A DNA stretch of 64,000 nucleotides from positions 1-64,000 of the forward strand of contig NZ_FOZZ01000015.1 in the NCBI RefSeq assembly GCF_900116225.1, in the 5' to 3' direction. This document shows, piece after piece, positions 24,626-33,876 of this stretch. The stretch is from Sphingobacterium wenxiniae. GTDB lineage: Bacteria > Bacteroidota > Bacteroidia > Sphingobacteriales > Sphingobacteriaceae. A model generated the notes under the pieces. It made no database searches. It saw nothing but the letters and a program-made list of their open reading frames with translations, and was not told the origin of the DNA. Every line of letters starts with the position of its first letter. Within the stretch, counting starts at the first letter, position 1. The position numbers and the translations under genes were made by a program.

Positions 24626-26824
24626 ATGAAACTTATTAAAGACCTTTTTTTGATAGCAATATTTTTTGGTTTATCGGTAGTTTCTGCACAACCGATATTA
24701 AAAACAAAAAATGGAGAAGACTGGTTACTGACTAAGGGTAAATATAGGGCTGAAGTTCTTGAAACCAATAAAAAGGAACTGACACTGCAGAATGGATTAT
24801 TAAGGCGCACATTTCATTTATATCCCAATGTTGTGTGTTATGATTTTGTGAATAAGTCTACAGGGCAGCAACTTATTCGTGCAGTGGGGCCTGAAGCCCG
24901 GATTCAATTGGATAGTGCCTGGTATAATATCGGGGGGCTCCATGGTCAAAAAGAACGGGCTTATTTTCTCTCTTCTTGGTTGGACAATCTGCAAACAGAT
25001 GCAACGGATTTTACCTTTGTAAGGTACGAAATCAAAGAACTAAAACCACTATTGCCTTGGAATGATCAACGTTGGTGGGTTCCTGCCTATACGTTGCCGA
25101 AAGGTAAGGAAGTGACATTTTACTATCGTTCTACGCAAGAGAATTTAAAAGACATACAGGTCGAGGTGCATTATGCTCTGTACGATGATATTCCCTTACT
25201 GTCCAAATGGCTGACCCTGACAAATATGGGTAATAAACCAATCCGCGTAAATCAAATCGCACATGAGGAGCTGGCACTTGTGGAAGAGGAAAGTGCGGTT
25301 GTCGGAAGTCCGGAAGATATGTGGAAGCAGCACGGCATCTATATAGAAAGTAACTTTGCTTTTAACAATGCTATGCGCTATCATTTAAGTGACCAGACGA
25401 CGCACTGGAAAAGAGATACTGCTTACACTTCGCAGGTCAACTATAATTATGATACTCCTGCTAAACTTGCTATTTACCCAGAAAAGGGGGTAGGCGTCAT
25501 GCTTTCCCCAAATGAATCTTTACAATCTATTCGTAGTTGGGAATTGTTGATGGACAGCTATGACCGTGAAAGACGAGGACTGGCTATCCGTAAGATGTAC
25601 CGCACCATAGCACCTTGGACGATGTCAAATCCAATATTTATGCATTTGGTCAGTAAAAATGATGAACAGGTGCGTAAAGCTATCGATCAATGTAAGACAA
25701 CGGGTTACGAAGCACTTATTTTAAGCTTTGGTAGCCATATCGACATGGAAGATACGACCTCAGCTAATCTGCAGCGTTGGAAAAATTTAGCAGACTATGC
25801 CCATCAACAGGGTATAAAGATAGGTGGGTATTCTTTGTTCAGTTCGCGAAAAATCAGTGAAGAGCATGATGTTGTCAATCCGCTTACCGGTAAAACGGGT
25901 GATGCCTTCTTTGGGAATGCGCCTTGTTTTGGGAGTGTTTGGGGGCAGGGGTATAGCGAAAAGATCAAGATATTTTTTGCTGAAACTGGTTTCGATATTT
26001 GGGAGAACGACGGGCCTTATCCCGGCGATCAATGTTCTTCGACCAGTCATCCCGGCCACCACGATTTTCATGATAGCCAATGGAATCAATTCCAGATGCA
26101 GAAAGAGTTGTATCACTGGTTAAATGCCAGAGGCGTGTATGTCAACGCACCTGATTGGTATTTCTTAGATGGTACGAATAAGATAGCATTGGGTTATCGG
26201 GAAGTGAACTTTGCATTACCCAGAGCCAACCAACGTATTCTCAACCGTCAAAATATATACGATGCGACATGGGAGCAAATTCCTTCTATGGGTTGGGGCT
26301 TTGTACCTCTTACGGCTTATCACGGGGGTGGGCCAGATGCAGTATTGGAACCTTTGGAGGACCATTTGGAGGATTATAAGCAGCTGATGGTACAATATTA
26401 TGGGGCTGGGATACAGGCTTGTTACCGGGGACCTCGTCTGTATGATACCGAGAAAACTAAGAATATGGTTATCGGGGTCATCGACTGGTATAAGCAATAT
26501 CGTGATATTTTGAATGCGGATATTATCCATCTGCGACGGGCCGATGGAAGAGATTGGGATGGTATTTTGCACGTGGATGCCTTTAGCAAGCACAAGGGCT
26601 TGGCGATGTTGTATAATCCGCTACCTGAAACTATTATCCGTACAATACGGTTGCCGTTGTATTATACTGGCTTGAAAGAAAGTGTGTGTGTTAGAACGGA
26701 GGGAGAAGACATGCAAACCTATCCTCTGGAACGTGATTTTTCAGTAGAGTTGGAGGTGACCATTCCTGGTAATGGTTATACTTGGTTGGTTGTTGATGAT
26801 AATGTTGGTGGAAAGGTGCAATAA
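24626..26824 (+). CDS. Secreted GH36/clan GH-D-like glycoside hydrolase (putative alpha-galactosidase)
   Basis: 732 residues with a signal peptide (MKLIKDLFLIAIFFGLSVVS, then AQ). The N-terminal half is a beta-supersandwich: LQNGLLRRTFHLYPNVVCYD and VHYALYDDIPLLSKWLTLTN, as in GH36. A TIM barrel follows from about 330 (YEALILSFGSHIDMED, YAHQQGIKIGGYSLFSSR). The candidate nucleophile Asp is in TGFDIWENDGPYPGD, and VYVNAPDWYFLDGTNK supplies another conserved acidic pair. Family assignment is by motif layout only and is moderate. Next to the sulfatase and near gal genes, an exo-acting galactosidase or N-acetylgalactosaminidase is a reasonable guess. Confidence 0.65.
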   Translation: MKLIKDLFLIAIFFGLSVVSAQPILKTKNGEDWLLTKGKYRAEVLETNKKELTLQNGLLRRTFHLYPNVVCYDFVNKSTGQQLIRAVGPEARIQLDSAWYNIGGLHGQKERAYFLSSWLDNLQTDATDFTFVRYEIKELKPLLPWNDQRWWVPAYTLPKGKEVTFYYRSTQENLKDIQVEVHYALYDDIPLLSKWLTLTNMGNKPIRVNQIAHEELALVEEESAVVGSPEDMWKQHGIYIESNFAFNNAMRYHLSDQTTHWKRDTAYTSQVNYNYDTPAKLAIYPEKGVGVMLSPNESLQSIRSWELLMDSYDRERRGLAIRKMYRTIAPWTMSNPIFMHLVSKNDEQVRKAIDQCKTTGYEALILSFGSHIDMEDTTSANLQRWKNLADYAHQQGIKIGGYSLFSSRKISEEHDVVNPLTGKTGDAFFGNAPCFGSVWGQGYSEKIKIFFAETGFDIWENDGPYPGDQCSSTSHPGHHDFHDSQWNQFQMQKELYHWLNARGVYVNAPDWYFLDGTNKIALGYREVNFALPRANQRILNRQNIYDATWEQIPSMGWGFVPLTAYHGGGPDAVLEPLEDHLEDYKQLMVQYYGAGIQACYRGPRLYDTEKTKNMVIGVIDWYKQYRDILNADIIHLRRADGRDWDGILHVDAFSKHKGLAMLYNPLPETIIRTIRLPLYYTGLKESVCVRTEGEDMQTYPLERDFSVELEVTIPGNGYTWLVVDDNVGGKVQ

Positions 26825-26877
26825 TGAAGTTTAAAGTGTTTATAAATAAAATCTAACGACAAATTGAATTAGGAGAA

Positions 26878-27153
26878 ATGTTAAATGTATTCTTAATTAT
26901 GTTATTTGGCGTGGGAGTGGGTATCCTATTGCGATCCACTCCCAAGTTAAAACACACTGGGAAAGTCATTATGGTGGTCATTTATGCCTTGCTTTTTCTG
27001 CTGGGTAAGGAGGCAGGTGAGGATGATCGCATTATGTCCAGTTTGGACACCTTAGGGGTGCAGGCTTTATTGCTTACGTTGGGAGCAGTAGTGGGAAGCG
27101 CCCTCTGTGCTAAGCTCGTATATAACCTATTTTTCAAGAAACATGAAGGGTAG
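26878..27153 (+). CDS. LysO-type exporter, N-terminal subunit (DUF340-like)
   Basis: 91 residues, almost entirely hydrophobic, with about three helices: VFLIMLFGVGVGILL, VIMVVIYALLFLLG and ALLLTLGAVVGSALCAKLVY. The motif LLFLLGKEAGEDDRIMSSL is typical of the N-terminal half of LysO (YbjE), the lysine exporter. In this genome the protein is split: the next gene encodes the other half and starts inside this one (ATG at 27143, 11-bp overlap). That overlap implies translational coupling. Confidence 0.8.
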   Translation: MLNVFLIMLFGVGVGILLRSTPKLKHTGKVIMVVIYALLFLLGKEAGEDDRIMSSLDTLGVQALLLTLGAVVGSALCAKLVYNLFFKKHEG

Positions 27154-27745
27154 TCTTATCATCATAGGCTTTTTTGTGCTGGGCATTATTGTCGGTTTGG
27201 GAAAGGTTATTCCCGAGGGATTCTTGTCTGAACAGATCAGTACCTATGTACTTTATGCATTAATGTTCCTCGTTGGGGTGACAATTGGTTATGATAAGGA
27301 ACTTTTGCGTTCCTTGCGTAAAACGAATTGGCGGATATTGTTCGTGCCGTTGGCAACTATTGTTGGTACATTGGGTGGTGTTGCTCTGGTTAGTATGTTG
27401 CTTCCACAGTGGACAATGGCAGAAAGCATGGCGGTGGGATCCGGTTTTGGATATTACTCCTTGTCCAGTATTTTTATTACACAATATAAAGGCGCTGCTT
27501 TGGGAACGATTGCTTTGATGTCTAACATTATGAGGGAGATTATTGCCCTTTTGGCGACACCGTTATTGTTGCGGTGGTTTGGACGTCTTGCGCCTATTTC
27601 CGTAGCTGGCGCTACCAGTATGGATACCACATTACCGATTATCACGCAATATTCCGGTCGGGATTATGTACTGATTGCTATTTCCCATGGTATTATTGTT
27701 GATTTAACAGTGCCTTTCTTGGTGACATTCTTTTGTTCGGTATAA
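27143..27745 (+). CDS. lysO: LysO-type exporter, C-terminal subunit
   Basis: 200 residues from the ATG at 27143 (MKGSLIIIGFFVLGIIVGLG). An earlier in-frame start at 27107 would overlap the previous gene much more. Landmarks are YVLYALMFLVGVTIGYDKEL, VGSGFGYYSLSSIFITQYKG, LMSNIMREIIALLATPLLLR and GATSMDTTLPIITQYSGRDY, the conserved core of LysO-family lysine exporters. Six or so membrane helices. Together with the preceding small subunit it would make one inner-membrane transporter. Confidence 0.85.
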   Translation: MKGSLIIIGFFVLGIIVGLGKVIPEGFLSEQISTYVLYALMFLVGVTIGYDKELLRSLRKTNWRILFVPLATIVGTLGGVALVSMLLPQWTMAESMAVGSGFGYYSLSSIFITQYKGAALGTIALMSNIMREIIALLATPLLLRWFGRLAPISVAGATSMDTTLPIITQYSGRDYVLIAISHGIIVDLTVPFLVTFFCSV

Positions 27746-28146
27746 GGCTATATGAAGAACCGTCCTTTGCGCCGTGCCTCGCCTCTGGCGATGGAGGAAC
27801 GAAGCAATCTGACAATAGTAAGAACATACTACCTTAACGTCAATTCGGGATAAGAATAATTTCATCCCTTCGGGATTAAAATTTATTAATCAATCTTATT
27901 GTATAATAATAACAGTCCTTCGGACTTTAAAAAACCACGAAGTGGTGAAATTATTGAAGAATATTTAGATAAATCATAATAGAAACCCTGAGAGGATGAC
28001 ATTATTTAGTTTGTTTGCTTAAACCGAACTCACGTTATCTTAGGTTGGGAGCAGGATGACGATAGGAGGAGAAATCTAATAGTTGGATGACCTATCTATA
28101 GATTTCTCTTCGTCCTATGTCCTCATCGAAATGACGATTGTTATTC
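27746..28146. other. Intergenic region with REP-like hairpins
   Basis: Several small hairpins: CGCCTCTGGCGATGGAGG near 27779, ATCCCTTCGGGAT near 27867, AGTCCTTCGGACT near 27915 and CCACGAAGTGG near 27936. A larger stem AGGAGGAGAAATCTA...TAGATTTCTCTTCGTCCT occupies 28064-28115. Similar words recur near 30055, 44960 and 54530. No gene is supported. Confidence 0.5.
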
Positions 28147-29994
28147 TTATTTCACTAAACTCTTATCATAAAGTTTTTCGTGGATACGTTTTAGTTCGCT
28201 TTCCGGAATTTTGATGACTTTACGGTCGTAGGTCATCAGACCATTGGTTTCTACTTCCACATCCGTGGTCTGTGTATATACACCTGCCGACAAACCCAAC
28301 GGAATCAATTTACTCATGTCGTTGATAAGCTCTTCATAGCGTTTTTTCAATTCCTCTTTATTCTTGAAGGATTGGTATCCCCAATTGTCCTTTTGTTGCC
28401 AAGTATGTCCATCAACAGGCAGACCCAGTCCTCCGAATTCGCCTAAAGCTAAAACATAGTTTGCACCGAACAGTTCAGGGCTTGGCATCGCCGGCTCGGG
28501 ATAATTGTGGATATCGAAAATATGTCCTGGAGCAAGGAAGTTACCTCCGCTGGCACCATTAACTAAGCGTGAAGGGTCTTTTTGGATTGTCCAATCTACG
28601 ATCTCTTTGGATTTGAACTGTCCCCAGGCTTCGTTGAACGGAACCCAAATGACAATGCTTGGAAAGTTGTGCAATGCATCCATGATACTTGTCCACTCTT
28701 TTTTATAAATCGCTTCAGATTCAGGGGAACGGTCTTTGTCATGTTTGCCATAACGGATTTTACCAGGGTGCATATCCCATATATTGCCGTCTAGGTCGCC
28801 ACTTGGCATATCTTGCCAGACCAGTATCCCAAGGCTATCACAATGACGGTACCAACGTGCAGGCTCTACTTTGATATGCTTACGTATCATGTTGAAACCC
28901 ATTTCCTTGGTTTTGATTAAATCAAATATAAGCGCTTCATCCGAAGGAGCCGTATGTAAGCCATCTGGCCACCAGCCTTGATCCAAAGGCCCGTAATGGA
29001 ATACAAATTCATCATTTAGATACATGCGTTGTATGCCTTGTCCGTCCTTTTTCATGCTGATTTTTCGCATGGCGAAGTAGCTATCTGCTTGGTCAATGAC
29101 TTTTCCTTTACGTACTACCTTCACATGAAGATCGTACAATTTTGGGGAGTTCGGACTCCAAAGCTGCGCATTAGGAATAGGTAAGATAAATGCTTCATTT
29201 GGTGCAGCTGAGGTTTCTGCTACTTTTGTCTGTTGGTCATAAGCTTCGACGATGATTAGGTCGTTAGGCTGTGCCTGTGCTACTTCGGTACTGAGGTGAA
29301 GCTGAGCGTTATCTACATCAGGAGTCTGTTTCGTTCGGACGATATAGGTTTCGGGTACGCCCTCTAACCATACCGTTTGCCATATTCCCGAAACCGGAGT
29401 ATACCAAATACCGTGGGGATTATTGATTTGCTTGCCTCGTGGTTGTGGGCCATCACTGGTTGGATCCCATACACGAAGGGTAATCTCTTGCTTTTCGCCT
29501 TTCTTTAAAGCATTGGTAATATCAAAGCTGAACGGATCGAAACCACCTTCATGGCGTCCAAGATGTTGACCATTGACGTAGACGTCGCATTGCCAGTCTA
29601 CCGCGCCGAAATGAAGCAAGGTGCGTCCGTTACGCACTTTCTTGTCCACTTTTATTTCTCGGTGATACCACAAAACTTGGTCTTTGTTCAGGCTTCTGCC
29701 TACACCGGAAAGGGCAGATTCGACAGCAAAAGGAACAAGGATGTCTCCATCCCATTGTGTTGGTATGTCGTTGTGCTCTTTGCTGTTTATGGTATATTGC
29801 CATAGCCCATTGAGATTTTGCCAATTACCTTTGCGTTGTAGTTGTGGACGAGGGTATTCGGAATGTGGATTGGTAGGATCGAGCTGTTCGCCCCAGGAGG
29901 TTAAAATCTTATCTCCTGCTGGCTTCCATTCTTGTGCCTCTGATAGTATGAACGTAGAACAGAGTAGTGTCAGTGTTACAAGTGTTTTTTTCAT
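28147..29994 (-). CDS. Secreted glycoside hydrolase family 2 protein (beta-galactosidase-like)
   Basis: 615 residues with a signal peptide ending SEAQ. The order is GH2 jelly-roll (WQNLNGLWQYTINS, WYHREIKVDKK, VYVNGQHLGRHEGGFDPFSF), an Ig-like domain (about 230-320) and a TIM barrel (MGFNMIRKHIKVEPARWYRH). The acid/base Glu is in IVIWVPFNEAWGQ and the nucleophile Glu in LALGEFGG. It is shorter than LacZ, matching the compact GH2 enzymes of Bacteroidota. Specificity (galactose, mannose or glucuronate) cannot be fixed; the adjacent gal genes favour galactose. It lies 160 bp downstream of galM, separated by a REP-like repeat. Confidence 0.88.
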   Translation of the reverse strand: MKKTLVTLTLLCSTFILSEAQEWKPAGDKILTSWGEQLDPTNPHSEYPRPQLQRKGNWQNLNGLWQYTINSKEHNDIPTQWDGDILVPFAVESALSGVGRSLNKDQVLWYHREIKVDKKVRNGRTLLHFGAVDWQCDVYVNGQHLGRHEGGFDPFSFDITNALKKGEKQEITLRVWDPTSDGPQPRGKQINNPHGIWYTPVSGIWQTVWLEGVPETYIVRTKQTPDVDNAQLHLSTEVAQAQPNDLIIVEAYDQQTKVAETSAAPNEAFILPIPNAQLWSPNSPKLYDLHVKVVRKGKVIDQADSYFAMRKISMKKDGQGIQRMYLNDEFVFHYGPLDQGWWPDGLHTAPSDEALIFDLIKTKEMGFNMIRKHIKVEPARWYRHCDSLGILVWQDMPSGDLDGNIWDMHPGKIRYGKHDKDRSPESEAIYKKEWTSIMDALHNFPSIVIWVPFNEAWGQFKSKEIVDWTIQKDPSRLVNGASGGNFLAPGHIFDIHNYPEPAMPSPELFGANYVLALGEFGGLGLPVDGHTWQQKDNWGYQSFKNKEELKKRYEELINDMSKLIPLGLSAGVYTQTTDVEVETNGLMTYDRKVIKIPESELKRIHEKLYDKSLVK

Positions 29995-30070
29995 GGTATT
30001 CGTTTTATAATGATCGTGTTTTTATTGTTAGTAATTTGTTTATCCTTCCATCGCCAGAGGCGAGGCACAG

Positions 30071-30119
30071 CGACTACGCTCAGGATGATACACAAAATTT
30101 GTCACGCTGAGCGTAGTCG
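30071..30119. repeat. REP-like palindrome between galM and the GH2 gene
   Basis: CGACTACGCTCAG (30071-30083) pairs perfectly with CTGAGCGTAGTCG (30107-30119). The word GCCAGAGGCGAGGCACAGCG just to the left is shared in inverted form with 27774-27793. Confidence 0.65.
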
Positions 30120-30155
30120 AAGCGCGACAAACACTTAATATCTATCCCGCCGATA

Positions 30156-31310
30156 CTACTGCACAGAAAAAGCATACACAGATTTTGTTTTATATATTTC
30201 TCCGGGTTTTAACCGACTGGAGGGAAAGTTGGGTTGATTGGGCGCATCTGGGAAATTCTGTGGCTCTAAGCAGAAACCTGTACGGAAACTATCCGTTTTC
30301 CCATTTTTAAGCGTCACTTTATCAGCCATGAAATTGCCACTATAGAATTGTATGCCCGGTTCTTGGGTGAAAATATCCATAATGATGCCCGATTGTTCCC
30401 CTTTAATGCGCGCTGCATGGTTGAGGTCATTAAGCCTTGTACCATTCAGTACAAAATTATGATCATAACCTTTACCATATTGCAATTGGGTATTCTCGGC
30501 TTCTATATCTTGACCGATTGTCTTTGTCGCGGTGAAGTCAAAAGGTGATCCTTGAACCGAGGCCAGTTCTCCGGTAGGGATTAATGTGCTGTCCACAGGT
30601 GTATAGTGGTCGGCAAAAAGTTGCAATTCGTGGTTCAGGATAGTACCTGAACCTTCACCATTCAGATTGAAATAAGCGTGATTGGTCAGGTTGATAATGG
30701 TTTCCTTATCTGTATGAGCTTTGTAATCAATCTGCAGCTTGTTGTCGGGAAGGATACTATAGGTAACTTCCATCGCTATATTGCCAGGGAAACCTTCCTT
30801 TTCATCGGGGAGGGTATAGGCAAAGGTAATGGCTCGTGGTGTAATTGTTGTCGCTTCCCAAATGGCAAAGTGTACACCCTCAAAACCTCCATGTAAAGTA
30901 TTGACACCGTTATTTTGCGGTAGTTTATAGGTGTTCTCTCCAAGCGAAAACGTTCCCTTGGCGATACGGTTTCCAAATGGTCCGACGATAGTGCCAAAAT
31001 AAGGCTCTTCGGGATTATGGTACGCACTGGCTTTCGTAAAACCTAAAACTACATCGGTCGGTATTCCTTCTTTATTCGGAACATGAAGTCCTACGATACG
31101 TGCTCCAAAATTGGTTAGGTATACAGTCATACCTTGCTCGTTCTTTAAAGTATAAAGTGTGACTGTCTTTCCATTGATGTCCGAAGTGAAGGCCGTAGAA
31201 TCTAAAGTAACCGTATCAGATTTCTGTTCCTGTGTTGTATTATGCCCTGACTGGCAGGCAAAATTCCACACTGCTGCCAGGCTGAGGCAAAGGAGGATGT
31301 TTCTTTTCAT
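30156..31310 (-). CDS. galM: Aldose 1-epimerase, lipoprotein form
   Basis: 384 residues. The N terminus ends in a lipobox-like FACQSGHN, so the enzyme is probably lipid-anchored in the periplasm or membrane. Conserved sites: YLTNFGARIVGLHVPNKEG, GPFGNRIAKGTFSLGENTY (Asn, Arg), LHGGFEGVHFAIWEA, NLTNHAYFNLNGEG (catalytic His) and QFYSGNF near the catalytic Glu in QEPGIQFY. It interconverts alpha and beta anomers of galactose for galactokinase. Downstream of galT and galK in a minus-strand operon (32-bp gap). Confidence 0.94.
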   Translation of the reverse strand: MKRNILLCLSLAAVWNFACQSGHNTTQEQKSDTVTLDSTAFTSDINGKTVTLYTLKNEQGMTVYLTNFGARIVGLHVPNKEGIPTDVVLGFTKASAYHNPEEPYFGTIVGPFGNRIAKGTFSLGENTYKLPQNNGVNTLHGGFEGVHFAIWEATTITPRAITFAYTLPDEKEGFPGNIAMEVTYSILPDNKLQIDYKAHTDKETIINLTNHAYFNLNGEGSGTILNHELQLFADHYTPVDSTLIPTGELASVQGSPFDFTATKTIGQDIEAENTQLQYGKGYDHNFVLNGTRLNDLNHAARIKGEQSGIIMDIFTQEPGIQFYSGNFMADKVTLKNGKTDSFRTGFCLEPQNFPDAPNQPNFPSSRLKPGEIYKTKSVYAFSVQ

Positions 31311-31342
31311 GTATAGCTTGTGTTTTTGATTTAACTTTATAA

Positions 31343-32515
31343 TTATGCTTCACCACTTGTAACCAATGATGAACCTTCGCCAATAGCGATGTCGATAGGT
31401 GTGAAGGCATGTCCAAATTGTGTTTCGTATTGTGGAGCGACCTGTTGTATAAAGTCGGCAGAACGTCCTTTTTTTACGAGGTTAATGGTACAACCGCCAA
31501 AACCACCACCCATCATGCGTGCCCCGATTACATCGGGATGTTCTTGCGCCGCAGAAACGAGAAAGTCCAATTCTGCACAGCTTACTTCATATTCCCGACT
31601 CAGTGCCCAATGGGCTTCGAACAATAGTTCCCCGAAGCGTTCGATATCCTTACGGAGTAATGCTTGGCAAGCGTCTAATAGACGTTGGTTTTCCTTGATG
31701 ACGAACAGACATTTGGTGAAAACGTCTTCCGACTTAGGTTGTACATACACCATTAGCTGTTGTAAAGTCACATCACGAAGAGATTGCACTTCGGGATAAG
31801 CTTCCTGCACCCAACTTACTCCCTGTTCGCAAGCGGCCCGTCGATCGTTATAGGCTGATGTGGCTAAGGAATGCTTCACATTGGTGTTCAGGAGCAGCAG
31901 TTCATATTCACCCCATTGCAAAGGTATATAGTCATACCTCAGGTTTCGGCAATCTAATTGTATGGCATGCTGTGCTCTCCCCATAACCGAAGCAAATTGA
32001 TCCATGATGCCACATTTCAGACCAATGGCTTCATGTTCTGTTTGTTGACCGATTAAGGCGATATCTTGCCGAGATAGTCCCAATGAGAATAGATTGTCGA
32101 GCGCATAGCCTACGGCACAGGTTAAGGCTGCTGAAGAGGACAAACCTGCACCTAATGGTACGTCGCCGTCTACGGATATATTAAAACCATTAATGTGACG
32201 ACCTCTAGCCTGTATCTGCTGTACCACTCCTAAAATATACTTTGCCCACTCAGGGGCATCACTTAGATCGTTTTTTGTTGTTAAGGTGGCGAAACTTTGT
32301 TGGTAGCTAGCGGAATACAGATGAATTTCTGTATCGTCGCGACTGCTCAATGCTACGTAGATATACTTATCAATGGCGGCGGGGAGTACATATCCTTCGT
32401 TGTAATCGGTATGTTCGCCGATAAGGTTAATCCTACCCGGTGATTTGACCAATAGTACGGGGTTTTCACCATAATGTTCTTGAAAACGTTGTTTAAAATT
32501 TGCAATGTCAAACAT
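31343..32515 (-). CDS. galK: Galactokinase
   Basis: 390 residues, GHMP kinase fold. The signature SPGRINLIGEHTDYNEGYVL binds galactose. PLGAGLSSSAALTCAVG is the GHMP phosphate-binding loop, CGIMDQFASVMG carries the catalytic Asp, and GARMMGGGFGGCTINLV is the C-terminal motif. It phosphorylates galactose to galactose 1-phosphate. The start lies 8 bp behind the stop of galT, indicating co-transcription. Confidence 0.97.
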   Translation of the reverse strand: MFDIANFKQRFQEHYGENPVLLVKSPGRINLIGEHTDYNEGYVLPAAIDKYIYVALSSRDDTEIHLYSASYQQSFATLTTKNDLSDAPEWAKYILGVVQQIQARGRHINGFNISVDGDVPLGAGLSSSAALTCAVGYALDNLFSLGLSRQDIALIGQQTEHEAIGLKCGIMDQFASVMGRAQHAIQLDCRNLRYDYIPLQWGEYELLLLNTNVKHSLATSAYNDRRAACEQGVSWVQEAYPEVQSLRDVTLQQLMVYVQPKSEDVFTKCLFVIKENQRLLDACQALLRKDIERFGELLFEAHWALSREYEVSCAELDFLVSAAQEHPDVIGARMMGGGFGGCTINLVKKGRSADFIQQVAPQYETQFGHAFTPIDIAIGEGSSLVTSGEA

Positions 32516-32523
32516 AGGGGTGG

Positions 32524-33561
32524 TTAAGATTTTTTATAGTGTGTCGTAGATTGTTCTTGTAATATTTTGGCGGCATATTCAGGTGTAATATCCCGTTGTG
32601 GACTGGCCAGCATTTCATATCCCACCATGAATTTTTTGACGGATGCCGAACGCAGTAGGGGTGGATAAAAGTGCATGTGCCAATGCCATTCAGGCATTTC
32701 CTCCGTGTTTACGGGGCTTTGATGCATCCCGGCCGAATAAGGGAAAGAGGTTTTAAAGATATTGTCATAACGGGTTGTTAACTCTTTAAGTGTATGGGCT
32801 AAGCTGAGCTTTTCTATGTCGGTGAACTGTCCGATATGCTGACAATGACGCTTGCTGAGTACCAATGTTTCATATGGCCAGATTGCCCAAAATGGGACGA
32901 CTACCAGAAAATGTTCGTTATTAATAATGATGCGGCTTTGCTCTTTTTCCTCTGCAGCGATATAGTCTTGCAGGAGTGAGCGTCCTGTTCGCTGATAATG
33001 AGCAAGCTGCTGTTTGCCTTCTTTCTTAATTTCTACAGGAATGGATTGTTGTGCCCAGATCTGACCATGAGGGTGGGGATTACTACAGCCCATAATGGAT
33101 CCTTTATTCTCAAATATCTGTATATAATGAATCCATGGTGTTTGTTTTAACATCATAAACTCCTCTTGCCAAAGGTCAACTATAGCCGCAATATCAGTCT
33201 CTTCCATTTCGGGCAGCGTAAGATCATGTCGGGGTGAGAAGGCAATAACTTTACAAATCCCACGCTCGGTCTCGGCTTGAAGTAGATCATTATCAAATGT
33301 ACCTTCTGCATTTGGGTTAGGCAATAACGCTGAAAAATCGTTTGTGAAGACAAAACCGTTTTTGTAATCAGGATTTTGTGTTCCGTTGGCTCGCGTATTG
33401 GTAGGACAGAGATAGCATTGTGAGTCGTAAGTAGGCCGGGTTTCCGTTTGTCCAGCTTCTACCTGTCCTTGCCAAGGACGGGCACTCCGATGTGGTGAAA
33501 CCAGAACTTTTTCTCCAGTCAGGATATTGGTACGCAGATGAGGTTGATCAAAATCAAACAT
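32524..33561 (-). CDS. galT: Galactose-1-phosphate uridylyltransferase
   Basis: 345 residues of the HIT superfamily. Visible are SPHRSARPWQGQ near the N terminus, the Cys pair YLCPTNTRANG (zinc), the catalytic NPHPHGQIWAQQSIP, and the second half with PFWAIWPYETLVL and WHWHMHFYPPLLRS. It moves UMP from UDP-glucose to galactose 1-phosphate. First gene of the galT-galK-galM operon. A galE epimerase needed to complete the Leloir pathway is not in this window. Confidence 0.97.
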   Translation of the reverse strand: MFDFDQPHLRTNILTGEKVLVSPHRSARPWQGQVEAGQTETRPTYDSQCYLCPTNTRANGTQNPDYKNGFVFTNDFSALLPNPNAEGTFDNDLLQAETERGICKVIAFSPRHDLTLPEMEETDIAAIVDLWQEEFMMLKQTPWIHYIQIFENKGSIMGCSNPHPHGQIWAQQSIPVEIKKEGKQQLAHYQRTGRSLLQDYIAAEEKEQSRIIINNEHFLVVVPFWAIWPYETLVLSKRHCQHIGQFTDIEKLSLAHTLKELTTRYDNIFKTSFPYSAGMHQSPVNTEEMPEWHWHMHFYPPLLRSASVKKFMVGYEMLASPQRDITPEYAAKILQEQSTTHYKKS

Positions 33562-33876
33562 AAGTCTTATCAGGTTTGTGTTGTTAAGCGTTTTCTAAGT
33601 TAATTTTTTTGAACGGTTTTCACAATACTTTTGATTGGATATATGGGGTGTGAGTAGAGTTTAGACTTCCTAAGTTTCGCAAACTTTGGAAGTCTTCAAT
33701 CCTTCGTTTATTTTAAACATAAAAATAAGATACATTTTTTTGTAAAATGTTTTATCCTTTAAAAAAAATATTTTCTACCGTAATGTGTTGTAAATGAATA
33801 TCTACAAATATTTTATTCGATTTTATTCTTTTATAAAGTAGTTGTAAATTTCCTTAATATTAATTTTATGTAATTT
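33562..33876. promoter_or_regulatory. Divergent control region galT / aquaporin with palindrome
   Basis: A 315-bp gap between divergent genes. The imperfect palindrome at 33663-33695 (arms AGACTTCC and GGAAGTCT, inner AGTTT/AAACT) is either an operator or a dispersed repeat. The right half is very AT-rich. No exact TAnnTTTG was found. Confidence 0.45.
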
